Origin: Doryteuthis pealeii | Lineage: Eukaryota > Mollusca > Cephalopoda > Myopsida > Loliginidae | DNA length: 64,000 nt | NCBI GenBank assembly: GCA_023376005.1 | Contig: CM042145.1 | Coordinates: 17,091,433 to 17,155,432 of the forward strand | Reading direction: 5' to 3' | Shown here: in pieces, positions 1 to 8,330 of the stretch | How positions within the stretch are numbered: the stretch's first letter is position 1 | Layout of the letters: the number at the start of each line of letters is the position of its first letter | Program-made: the position numbers and the translations under genes | Notes under the pieces: model-generated | Database searches by the model: none | Seen by the model: the letters and a program-made list of their open reading frames with translations, nothing else | Told to the model about the DNA's origin: nothing

Positions 1-125
1 AGGTGTGGCGCTCCACCTCAGATGCCAAAAACAATCTCCTTGGTCTAGTGCTATTGAAAAGGGGATAGACTCCCTCGCTGATTGGCTGATACCGACTTTA
101 GGCCGCCCCGATGACTTTACTTACT
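1..125 (+). repeat. tRNA-derived SINE family S1, 3' part
   Basis: Carries the body shared by all S1 copies here: a gtgtggcgctccacctcag block, aacaatctccttggtctag, a ggggatagactccctcgctg block and an end reading accgactttaggcc followed by a (TTAC)n tail. The window starts inside the element, so the tRNA-like head is missing. Confidence 0.75.
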
Positions 126-137
126 TACTTATTAGCT

Positions 138-400
138 AGGGCTGTTTTGGCTCAGTTGGTAGAACATCCATCTAGGAACCACAAGAATCAGAGTTTGATA
201 CCTGCCCTCACCAACTCAGCGCATGAGTAGCACAGCTTGGATCTGTGTGGTAAAGTAGAGAACTGATTGTAGATGAGGCATTCCTCCCCCTCCAGATTAA
301 AAAAATAATCTCCCTGGTCTAGTGCTAGTGAAAAGGGGATAGACAGCCTCACTGACCGGATGATACCGATAATAGGGCACTGCCTATTTTTACTTATTAG
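138..400 (+). repeat. tRNA-derived SINE family S1, near full length
   Basis: The head resembles a tRNA promoter: a box A-like GGCTCAGTTGGTAGAACA, then a box B-like GAGTTTGATACC about 40 bases later. The S1 body follows and ends in a TTACTTATTAG tail. It lies directly downstream of another S1 copy in the same orientation. No intact tRNA cloverleaf is present, so this is a SINE and not a tRNA gene. Confidence 0.75.
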
Positions 401-447
401 CTAAATCAAATAATTAACTGATAATATAATATGCAAAACATTTTTCT

Positions 448-626
448 TTTTAGTAGATGAATCCAACTACTCTTCCTCCAGCTATGGGCAGACTGGGCTC
501 TTTAACCTTGGTTAGACAACCAGTCTAGGAGAAGGAAAACTGAATTAAAACCTGTTAAACTCCGCTTGGGGTGGTCACTACTAGAATAGGCTCAGTCCTA
601 ATTAGTGATCTATTTCACTAATTTTT
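448..626 (+). repeat. tRNA-derived SINE family S2, 3' part
   Basis: Contains the S2 body markers: gaatccaactactctt, gggctctttaaccttggtta, ccagtctaggagaaggaaaa, and the end block ctcagtcctaattagtgatc. The tRNA-like head seen in the copy at 17612 is absent. The following bases up to about 868 are AT-rich and hold no gene I can see. Confidence 0.7.
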
Positions 627-869
627 AATTTTTTTAATTTTAAAAAAGAATAGAGATTATATTTTTATAGTTTCTTTCTTTAAGGCAAAGCGAATTTTTT
701 AAATTTTTTTAATTAGATATGCCATTTATAAATCTACCGTTATGTAAACTTGGGTGCCTCTTTTAGCGTAATGGTTAACGAGCAATGTGTATATAAGTGA
801 ATCCACTTCTCACGGCTACCCCATACTTCAGCCTTCAGCATTTAAGCTTAGTAAAGAACCGTGGAAGCT

Positions 870-1382
870 ACAATTGGGCTGACTTCTGATTTAGGTTGGA
901 AAATTAAAACAAAAAGTTTTTTGGTGGTACCCAATGACAGTTTAACTACAGTCTATGAATTAACATTTTGAGAATTGGGTTACGGTTTTAGGGGATTAAG
1001 GTTGTTTTTAATTACGTATTGCTTAAAAGAAATAAACAACAAAAACCAAATTACTGTACATTTAATTAACCATTGAAATTAATTATTGAATCTATTATTG
1101 AGATAGTTGTTTGTGTTAGTATTGCAATGTATAATTTCAATTAAACTTAGTTTAAAAAAATATTTTTCAACATTAAATGTATAGTAATTTGGGTTTTTTG
1201 TTTTCATTTTTTTAAACAATACGTAATTAAAAACAACCTTAATCCCCTAAAACTGTAACCCAATTCGCAAAATGTTAATTCATATACTGTGGTTAAACTG
1301 TCATTGGGTACCACCAAAAAAACTTTCCGTTTTAATTTTCCGACCTAAATCAGAAGTCAGCCATAATTCCGATTTGTAGTAT
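870..1382. mobile_element. Inverted-repeat (fold-back/MITE-like) element
   Basis: Two arms of roughly 170-190 bases are inverted copies of each other around an AT-rich centre of about 120 bases. The outer ends read GGCTGACTTCTGATTTAGGT on the left and its complement ACCTAAATCAGAAGTCAGCC on the right. No coding sequence is inside. The transposon superfamily cannot be assigned from the ends alone. Confidence 0.65.
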
Positions 1383-1406
1383 CTATCATTTCTGTCCAAG
1401 TAAAAT

Positions 1407-1625
1407 GCGACAGATTTTACGGTAATTATGAACATTTGTTTAGTAAATTAGGGTGTCCCAGAAAAAACAGAACCCACAAATTTTGTAATAAAACTGTTAA
1501 TTTTAACTAGGGGAAGGTTAGGGTTAGTTTAATGGGAAAATAAATAAATAATTTGTGTTCTGTTTTTTTCTGTGACACCCTAATTTACTACACAAAAGTT
1601 CATAATTACCGATTTTACTGTGTTA
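1407..1625. mobile_element. Short terminal-inverted-repeat element (MITE-like)
   Basis: The left arm contains GTAAATTAGGGTGTCCCAG and the right arm its near complement TGTGACACCCTAATTTAC. The arms extend outwards through ggtaattatgaac and its complement. The short centre has no ORF. It sits directly next to the larger inverted-repeat element at 870-1382. Confidence 0.6.
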
Positions 1626-1626
1626 C

Positions 1627-2465
1627 GGTACTTAGTAGCAAGGAGTAAAACCCCATGACCTCCGAGGAAGATCGACGAATTAGAATGTGAATTACTAGAA
1701 GTAATGAATGAGTTTGTTTACTTTACAATGTTTATTATTGTTATTATTTAAAGTTAAAAAATAATACTTAAAAATACATTAAAAGATATTAACAAAAAAG
1801 AATAAAAAATGCACATTTTAAAACATTTCTTTTCTCTTTCTCTCCCTTTTGTTAAAAGTAGCAACTAACTTAAAATATCGATTTAAAAATTTAAAAAACT
1901 TTTGCTAAAGAAAGTCTTTCACCATGTGGTATGAAGTATTAATTTAAAAACTTTTTAAAAACATAATTTTCAATTTTCTTCAAGAGAAAATTTGACGGCT
2001 AATCACTAAGATGACAATTTGTTGGTTAGAGTTAATTTGTTACAATAAAACATTTTGAAGCAAAAATCTGACAATAATATCACGTCTTAAAAAAAATCGT
2101 CACAACCTGGTAACACTACCTTTTTTGTTTTTCGTTCACTTTTAAGATTTAGAGGCCAGTTGACACTTGCAGAGCCAGTGAAGAAGACAACAGAATGACA
2201 ATGCATCACTTTTTGTTTCTCTTTTTTTAATTTTTGCTGTCCGTTGCTCTGCACTGACAACCAAAACATAAACACTTCATAAACATCCGTTTCCAACAAC
2301 GCTAAGCTCTGCCGCCATGTTTGATTAGCAACATGCGCAGTTGTGACTTCCGGTCATAGATATTACTACAAGTGCGTTACTTTTCTTAGTGTGAATTTGG
2401 AGTAATGTCTCTGCGTATTCATCGATAAAATGACCTATGTTAACTTTTTTTAAAAGTCCAAAATC
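1627..2465. other. AT-rich stretch without a recognisable gene
   Basis: Long A and T tracts; the open frames are short and resemble nothing I recognise. A short (TA)n tract follows at 2466-2481. Confidence 0.5.
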
Positions 2466-2480
2466 GTATATATATATATA

Positions 2481-2873
2481 TTAATACGCTTGTTCCTAAA
2501 TCTTCCGTCCGTTATCATCCAGCAACACCCACTGATTAAAAATGACCCATGTCCAAATTGTTCAAGATGCAATGCAAAAATGTGAATACAGATTATCTGG
2601 TGTCGTTTAATCGCAGATTTTTTATTTGTCCTATTTTATTTCACCCAATTTTTAAAATAGAACATTCCAAATGGTCTTGCGTAAAATTAAAATAAATTTA
2701 AAAACAAGTTGTGTGTTTGTTTTATTTGTAATATTAAAATTGTGAATTACGGAAGACATTTTGGTAATTTTGATAGGATTTCTATGTAATGAAATTGCAA
2801 ATCATTGTTTCTGTCTTAAATAGTTCCTCTTGATTTTTGTTTCATTTCATGGAAATTGCACCGGTCCCACTAG
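2481..2873 (+). repeat. Dispersed repeat of about 390 bp, copy 1
   Basis: Begins ttaatacgcttgttcctaa and ends accggtcccactag followed by T. The same sequence recurs in the same orientation at 2981-3392, and a diverged 5' part lies in the right arm near 59417-59540. A CTAG end before T with a small ACCGGT inverted motif just upstream resembles a Helitron 3' end, but the start does not show the TC expected of Helitrons, so the class is open. Confidence 0.55.
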
Positions 2874-2980
2874 TAAATATTTATTAATCAGTCTTCAGTC
2901 TATGGATGCAGTGTGAATTTCATACACACCGACTCAACCAACTCAGGGTGAATGCCGTAACAGTAACAGTATGACTATAT

Positions 2981-3392
2981 TATTAATACGCTTGTTCCTA
3001 AATCTTCCATCCGTTATCACCTGCAACACCCTCTGGTTAAAAATGACACTACCCAAATTGTCCAAGATGCAATGCAAAAATGTGAATACCGATTATCTGG
3101 TGTCACTTAACTGCAGATTTATTATTTGTCCCATTTTATTTCACCCAATTATAAAATTGAAACATTTTAAATGGTCTTACGTCAGTTAAATGTCCAACAT
3201 AAAATTAAAATGAAAAAAAAAAAGGTTACATGTTTGTTTTATTTGTAATATTGAAGTTGTGAATTACAGAAGATATTTTGGTAATTTTGGTAGGATTTAT
3301 ATGTAATGAAATTGCAAATCTTTGTTACTGGCTTAAATAGTTCCGCTTGATTTTTGTTTCATTTCATGGAAATTCCACCGGTCCCCGCTAGT
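2981..3392 (+). repeat. Dispersed repeat of about 390 bp, copy 2
   Basis: Direct-orientation second copy of the repeat at 2481-2873, with scattered substitutions and small indels. It ends accggtccccgctag followed by T. The two copies are separated by about 100 bases. Confidence 0.55.
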
Positions 3393-3512
3393 TAGTTTTG
3401 TCTCATGCAGAACTTAAAGAACTGAACTAATAAAATACCTTGAAAATCAGCATTTGAAATACTGGCTTAAACACTGACCTGTGTAGCCTATGGGCAGGGC
3501 CGGATCTAATTA

Positions 3513-3552
3513 TATGTATGTGTCTTTTGCTAAAAGACACATACATATAATT
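3513..3552. repeat. Small perfect palindrome
   Basis: An ATGTATGTGTCTTTT arm is followed by a short spacer and its complement AAAAGACACATACAT. It could form a hairpin. The stretch around it (3393-3769) has no recognisable gene. Confidence 0.6.
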
Positions 3553-3767
3553 GTCTACAATCAACCAACATTTTGATTTACACAGTGGAGTTAACCCTGA
3601 AGATCCTCAACATGGTGAAACTCGAGTAGGTTATCACTTGGACCTATATTAAAATAAATTTGCTCTACCAACGTATTGAGCACTTTTTTATTTGTTATAT
3701 CACTGCCTTACCTTTATGAACTTCACATCAACCACCGTAACCATATTCACCGGTAAGTCATCTTTCC

Positions 3768-3769
<2 letters not shown>

Positions 3770-3824
<55 letters not shown>
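3770..3824. repeat. (TA)n microsatellite
   Basis: Uninterrupted TA dinucleotides for about 55 bases. Several Penelope-like fragments in this window abut such tracts, and this one is followed by the fragment holding the hammerhead-like motif at 4019. Confidence 0.9.
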
Positions 3825-3826
<2 letters not shown>

Positions 3827-4018
3827 AAATACGGTGAGGAAATTAATCCGACAATATGAGAAGAAAATATTTTAAAAATATGATCACATGCAATGATCAC
3901 GTCATTGGCTTTCGTAAACAAACGCGCATATAAAAATTAACAGTTAATAACATCATTCACACATTCACTGTACACTTAACAACTTTCATTTTGTCCCTCA
4001 CATAAACATTACTTAACA

Positions 4019-4065
4019 GTGTCCTGAAGATGGTAAAATATACCGAAATGCTTAAGTATTGACAC
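4019..4065 (+). ncRNA. Hammerhead ribozyme-like motif 1 (Penelope-like fragment)
   Basis: Order of elements: stem I strand GTGTC, core CTGAAGA, hairpin II GGTA/TACC, core GAAA, stem III TGC/GTA with a TTAA loop, cleavage triplet ATT after base 4060, and stem I strand GACAC. The CUGANGA and GAAA boxes with three closing helices match the hammerhead layout. One extra base (T) sits between CTGAAGA and stem II, which departs from the classical core. Hammerheads are known in the terminal repeats of Penelope-like elements. Activity is not shown. Confidence 0.5.
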
Positions 4066-4123
4066 ATAAAATTGTTTCCCCTAATCATAACATCCTGTGT
4101 TTGTTATATTTTTAAATATTTTC

Positions 4124-4127
<4 letters not shown>

Positions 4128-4179
<52 letters not shown>
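4128..4179. repeat. (TA)n microsatellite
   Basis: About 50 bases of TA dinucleotides directly before the palindromic element at 4177. Confidence 0.9.
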
Positions 4180-4180
<1 letters not shown>

Positions 4181-4230
4181 ATAAATATATAAAATGTTTA
4201 CATATCTATTTATTAGGTGACAAAGGAACA

Positions 4231-4273
4231 TTCACAACCATATTGGTTTCATGCGATGCAATCATCAGGTGAA
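4231..4273 (-). ncRNA. Hammerhead ribozyme-like motif 2
   Basis: Mirror copy of the motif at 4318-4360 on the opposite strand of the same palindrome, identical in its core and stems: stem I TTCAC/GTGAA, CTGATGA, hairpin TGC/GCA, GAAA, stem III CCA/TGG, cleavage triplet GTT. Confidence 0.5.
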
Positions 4274-4317
4274 GATGTTTCAAATGTAAGGAAAATTTTC
4301 CTTACATTTGAAACATC

Positions 4318-4360
4318 TTCACCTGATGATTGCATCGCATGAAACCAATATGGTTGTGAA
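4318..4360 (+). ncRNA. Hammerhead ribozyme-like motif 3
   Basis: Stem I TTCAC pairs perfectly with GTGAA after the GTT triplet at 4353-4355. The core boxes are CTGATGA (4323-4329) and GAAA (4341-4344). Stem II is TGC/GCA and stem III is CCA/TGG with an ATA loop. All three helices close although the bases differ from motif 1, which is covariation in favour of an RNA structure. Confidence 0.55.
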
Positions 4361-4515
4361 TGTTCCTTTGTCACCTAATAAATAGATATGTAAAACCTTT
4401 ATATATTTATCTTATTATATTATATAACAGCTCTATTTTATATTAAGCACTCTACCAATAATACTGCCTTTGGTACACCATTCCAGCAAAAGCTGAAACA
4501 GTGACCATCTCACAC

Positions 4516-4516
<1 letters not shown>

Positions 4517-4567
<51 letters not shown>
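4517..4567. repeat. (TA)n microsatellite
   Basis: TA dinucleotides with one small interruption. Confidence 0.9.
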
Positions 4568-4571
<4 letters not shown>

Positions 4572-4804
4572 GAGGAAGAATGAATAAAGAAAAGAAAGAA
4601 TAGAATGTTAGGGATAAATAATAACACTTTATTTTTGCAATACAAAATTGTTTTTACCATAACCCCTAGAAAAATCAAATATCCAAATTCTAACGGTTAT
4701 TTCAGCGTTCCAAAAGTGATTTAAAAAAAAAAAAAAATTCTCTTCGAACATTTCTAAAAATTCTCGTTTTTTCCCCGACAAATTTTTTCACTCAAAATAA
4801 AATT

Positions 4805-4885
4805 TCACTCTGATGAAGGTCGAATCTTCTCTGTGTGCAGAATATTTTCACACAGATGAACTGACCGAAACACATGTGTAAGTGA
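4805..4885 (+). ncRNA. Hammerhead ribozyme-like motif 4 with long stem II
   Basis: Stem I TCACT (4805-4809) pairs with AGTGA (4881-4885). Core CTGATGA is at 4810-4816 and GAAA at 4867-4870. Stem II is GGTC/GACC, extended by an inner helix CTGTGTG/CACACAG. Stem III is a single C-G pair closing an ACATGT loop, and the cleavage triplet is GTA. A minimal stem III is what is reported for Penelope-like hammerheads. One extra A follows CTGATGA. The 3' flank contains ttgtcggattca, shared with other Penelope-like fragments here. Confidence 0.55.
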
Positions 4886-5349
4886 TATTGATTAAATTCA
4901 TCTTTTATTATCCATTCTATTCTTTCTTTTCTTTATTCATTCTTCCTCATATTGTCGGATTCATTTCCAATTTCCATTTTTACATATATATATATATATA
5001 TATATACTAACAGAAATAAGTATGTGTAAAGTATACAATCATTTTATATTACCTGTTATATCATGTTTATAAAACATGGAACTTAGCTGAATCACTAGAA
5101 GAGAAAATCAGAGTCATTGATAGATAAAATGAAAAGGGAAATGATAGGAATAACTGTAACAGATAAACAGAGATTAACATGGTTACAACAGATTAACATA
5201 AGAGATATAGAAATTATTAAATAGCAATAAAGGGGAGTGGGCAGGACACATAGTTAGAAGGGGAGATAACAGACGATGGAAAAAGTTAATAGAATGGTGA
5301 CCAAGAAATAACAAGCATAATAGGAAAGGACTACTACCTTCATAAAATA

Positions 5350-5732
5350 TCTATTAATAATGGAGATTCGCTTCCGGTTTTTGTCTGTAACAAAAATTAC
5401 GTCACTGCTTACGTCACATTACCCAAACATAGAATAAATACACTCAAAATTTGAACATGCAACATTAGACAGTCCTCATTGTTTTTTAAAACAAGTTTTA
5501 ATAAATACATGACTGGTATTATATATCTATATATAGTTTGTTTTATTTTAATACATATTTAAAGTTTACATTTCAAATTATTTTATTTTTTAATCCTTTA
5601 ATGAATTTGATGATTTTACTTACTTAGGGTACAAACTCACTGACATTGAATTTTTAACTCCCACTCCTCAGGCAATATGTTTCAAAAAATTATTTTTACA
5701 TCACCCGGAGGGTGTTTTTTATTTTGTACTAG
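5350..5732 (+). mobile_element. Non-autonomous Helitron H7
   Basis: Starts TC (TCTATTAATAATGGAGATT) after an A and ends with the hairpin CACCCGGAGGGTG, a short spacer and CTAG before a T. These are the Helitron hallmarks: TC start, 3' hairpin, CTRR end, insertion between A and T, no target duplication. At 383 bp it encodes nothing and would depend on a Rep/helicase supplied elsewhere. Confidence 0.7.
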
Positions 5733-5769
5733 TATATATAATAATGGTGTACTCTATTTTATGTAGTAA

Positions 5770-6622
5770 CTAGAAGCGACTACCCAGCGTCAACTGGGCA
5801 GAGGGTGGGGCAAAAATCCCTGGTGTATTGATTTGTTTACTTTTGAGATTTACAAATGCTGGACATTTTTAATTAGAATTTCAATGCTATTTCTATGTAT
5901 AATTTAATTTTTAAATATAATAATAATGAAATTTATTGTGTACAGTGCTCAGTGCACCACAACCATCAAAGTCTCATGTCAAGTACACAAAAAATGTATT
6001 AGTGTCAGGAAAATGAACAGTTTACAGTAGTAATATGCATGTATGTGTGCGCGTGTGTGCATATGTGTGTGGAGAGTGGTATCAGGTATAGTGTTGGCGG
6101 ACTACAGAAAGCATGGAGGCTTTGAAAGATTCAGTGCTTCGGCAGCCTACAACAGACACGGGCAGTTTATTCCATGTCTCCGCAATTCTGAGTGTGAAAA
6201 AATGTTTCTGAAAGTCACATGAGCAGTGCTGTTTTCTCACTTTGCAGGCATGCCCACGTGTGTTAGGAAGATGGAGATCAAAAAGGTGCTCAAGGTTGCT
6301 GTTCTTAAGATGATCAAATGTAAATGAAATCTTCATAATTTTTGCACAAAAAGCAAGAACCGGTGATATTTAATGTGTATATATATTTACTTTGTCATTA
6401 ATTGGTTTATTATCGTAGTTTCATCCGGACACACCAACTGCCCTTTATAAATAGATAGAAGATGGTTGTGACTGTAAATTGAATTTTATGTCGTAATGGT
6501 CCTGACTATAAATTAAATACTCATTGATAATCTTACTTAATTCCTGAAATTACTGTGATGTAAGCAGTGACATAGTTTCGGTTACAGACAAATAACAACC
6601 AAATCTCCATTATATACAGAGA
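5770..6622 (-). mobile_element. Non-autonomous Helitron H8 with nested LINE
   Basis: Read on the - strand it starts TCTCTGTATATAATGG and ends with the hairpin CTGCCCAGTTGACGCTGGGTAG followed by TCGCTTCTAG and a T. It lies 37 bp from Helitron H7. A LINE 3' end (5917-6325) is inserted inside and splits it. The flanking Helitron sequence matches the copies at 15361 and 57975. Confidence 0.7.
5917..6325 (-). pseudogene. 3' end of a CR1/L2-like LINE
   Basis: On the - strand the open frame ends with the C-terminal signature common to CR1/L2/jockey-type LINE ORF2 proteins: a KKxFFxLRxxxTWNxLP-like stretch (here FFTLRIAETWNKLPVSVVG) and a following SFKA. A 3' untranslated region and an (ATT)n tail come next. 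It is 5' truncated, as LINE insertions usually are. Relatives lie at 22897-23120 and 56568-56876. Confidence 0.65.
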
Positions 6623-6734
6623 TGAGATTTTAAGTGTTAAAATCTGAGAGATAGGATGATATCTTCTATTCATGTAATTTTTACAGCATACAAGATGTAG
6701 GAAATAGACAAGTGAGAAATCTTAAATAGGATTA

Positions 6735-6850
6735 TTGACTGACTGATTTTAATAGCATGCCAACCTGCCTAGGGTTCTTTTATGCCTAGAGGTTAGGGAA
6801 TCATGTTCATTGTATGTTCATATTTACATTTGTGTATGACCGCGTCCCCC
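6735..6850 (+). repeat. Dispersed repeat R4
   Basis: Begins with a GACT/GATT run, then tttaatagcatgccaacctg, ctagggttcttttatgccta and gttagggaatcatgttcatt. The same blocks appear at 14530, 26770 (reverse), 38815, 50280 (reverse) and 52480. Family unknown. Confidence 0.5.
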
Positions 6851-7569
6851 CCCCCAAAAAAAAAAAACTCTTCAGAAACATTTAAGATATTATTTTTCTG
6901 AATTTTTAATGATTTCTATTATTCAAATTTTTTGGACTCTTTTCTTCATCTTTATTGTTATATACACACTAAAGATGAGGACAACAGTCTGAAAAATCTA
7001 AATAATACAAAAAACTTAACAGTTGTTTTTTTTTTTTTGCACATGGTTGTATTGAATACTAATAATTTGAAAAAATAAATCTATTTGATCCACACATGGG
7101 ACCCAATAAGTGCTAAAACAGATGTTCTACCAAATAAACCCCAGAAAAACTACTTGGATACATAAAAGAAGCACACATCTACAACAAAATCTAAAAATCT
7201 TCCAAAAAAAATGAAAACACAAAAATATATGTTAAAAAAAATCATCTAAAAGTTTCATTCACAAAAAATATGTAAAAAAAAAACCTTTAGAAAATTAAAC
7301 ATTATCACCAATTCATTTCAAAAACGTAGTCGGCATTAAATGACCCATTGAGATTGATGTGCCGTAAAACAAGAACAAAACAAACCAATAAGTGCTACCA
7401 CTCTGGGTCAGAGTGGACCTGGGAATAATGGCAATGAAGGGGTACTTCATACTCCCTAGATCTCCAGAACTGAAGCTTCACCATCAGATGTAGTTTAGTG
7501 TCATATGCAGGACACCTCTTTTTGTTACATAATTTGTGGGTTGCCTACGAATTATAACTGTAGTGTAGT
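6851..7569 (-). repeat. AT-rich stretch with partial R3 repeat
   Basis: From about 7085 and again 7320-7545 it shows R3 markers: gggacccaataagtgcta, gtcggcattaaatgacccat, a gccgtaaaacaa run and ctctgggtcagagtgg. No gene is recognisable. Confidence 0.5.
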
Positions 7570-8330
7570 TGGATTTTGAATTAAAATTTGTTGAAATTCA
7601 AAATCGGAAGGCTAGATGATTGACACTCAGTAACATCAAGTTGACCCCCAGGCTTCCGTCATTGGGAAACGTGAGAATGGAAGGCCCAGATTTTAGCTTA
7701 GTTAGTCAGCAGTTAAGTGAGAGACACCATCAAGTAGACATCATCACTGCTTCACTCCCGCCGCGGTTGAGAAGTCTGGTTGATAATAAAAAGATGTGAT
7801 CACTCAAAATATAAGCCTTGTGTTGTCTTTGTGAACTAATGGCGAACCGGCTTCTAAAGAAGCAAAACTAAGAAGTGTTGGATTATTTGGTGGATATAAG
7901 CTGTGTTACAATACACCACTTAAATTTTTAGACTAAGCAAGGTCACATGGTTTAAACCTCAGCCAATCAACAGCCTGAATGCATGGCTGGTTGACTACTT
8001 AATCACTGATCCTGAGAGACATCCATTTGCAATCATTGATGAAGGACTTGCAATACTGAGGAGCACCAAGGAACAACCAAAGGATTTCTGCTGGACAAGC
8101 GCTCTTGCTTGAAGCCTAAAGGATGGCCCATAAAATTGTAACAAGAAGGAAGAAATAAAGAAGAATATCCCAGTTATGCAAGAGATAGACTAAGGTACCA
8201 GCCAAGCTAATCCAGCCGAATTACTCAAGCAAGTAAGTAATTAAGAAGATAAAGACTTTAGATATGCGAAAGATTATAAGAATGCGTCCCACCTTTCTCA
8301 TTGTCTCATAAGAACTCTCTCCACATCTAT
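7570..8330 (+). other. Unassigned, possibly degraded retroelement sequence
   Basis: Contains an AATAAAAAG signal near 7786 and a TGGCGAACCGG block near 7838 that resembles a retroviral-type primer-binding region after an LTR. No LTR pair, terminal TG/CA or protease/RT reading frame can be shown, so the call is tentative. The following 450 bases have interrupted frames without a recognisable domain. Confidence 0.25.

Larger units (their letters stand above)
4177..4414. mobile_element. Spacer-less palindrome of about 238 bp carrying two opposed hammerhead-like motifs
   Basis: The left half (4177-4295) is the reverse complement of the right half (4296-4414), with the centre at GAAAA/TTTTC and mismatches only near the outer ends. 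Each half carries one hammerhead-like motif (4231-4273 on -, 4318-4360 on +). Head-to-head terminal repeats are known in Penelope-like insertions. A cloning or assembly fold-back is possible but less likely because the outer parts of the arms differ. Confidence 0.65.

Noticed and set aside
138..190. tRNA gene
   Set aside because: Box A and B-like sequences are those of the S1 SINE head; the cloverleaf is not intact and the SINE body follows directly.
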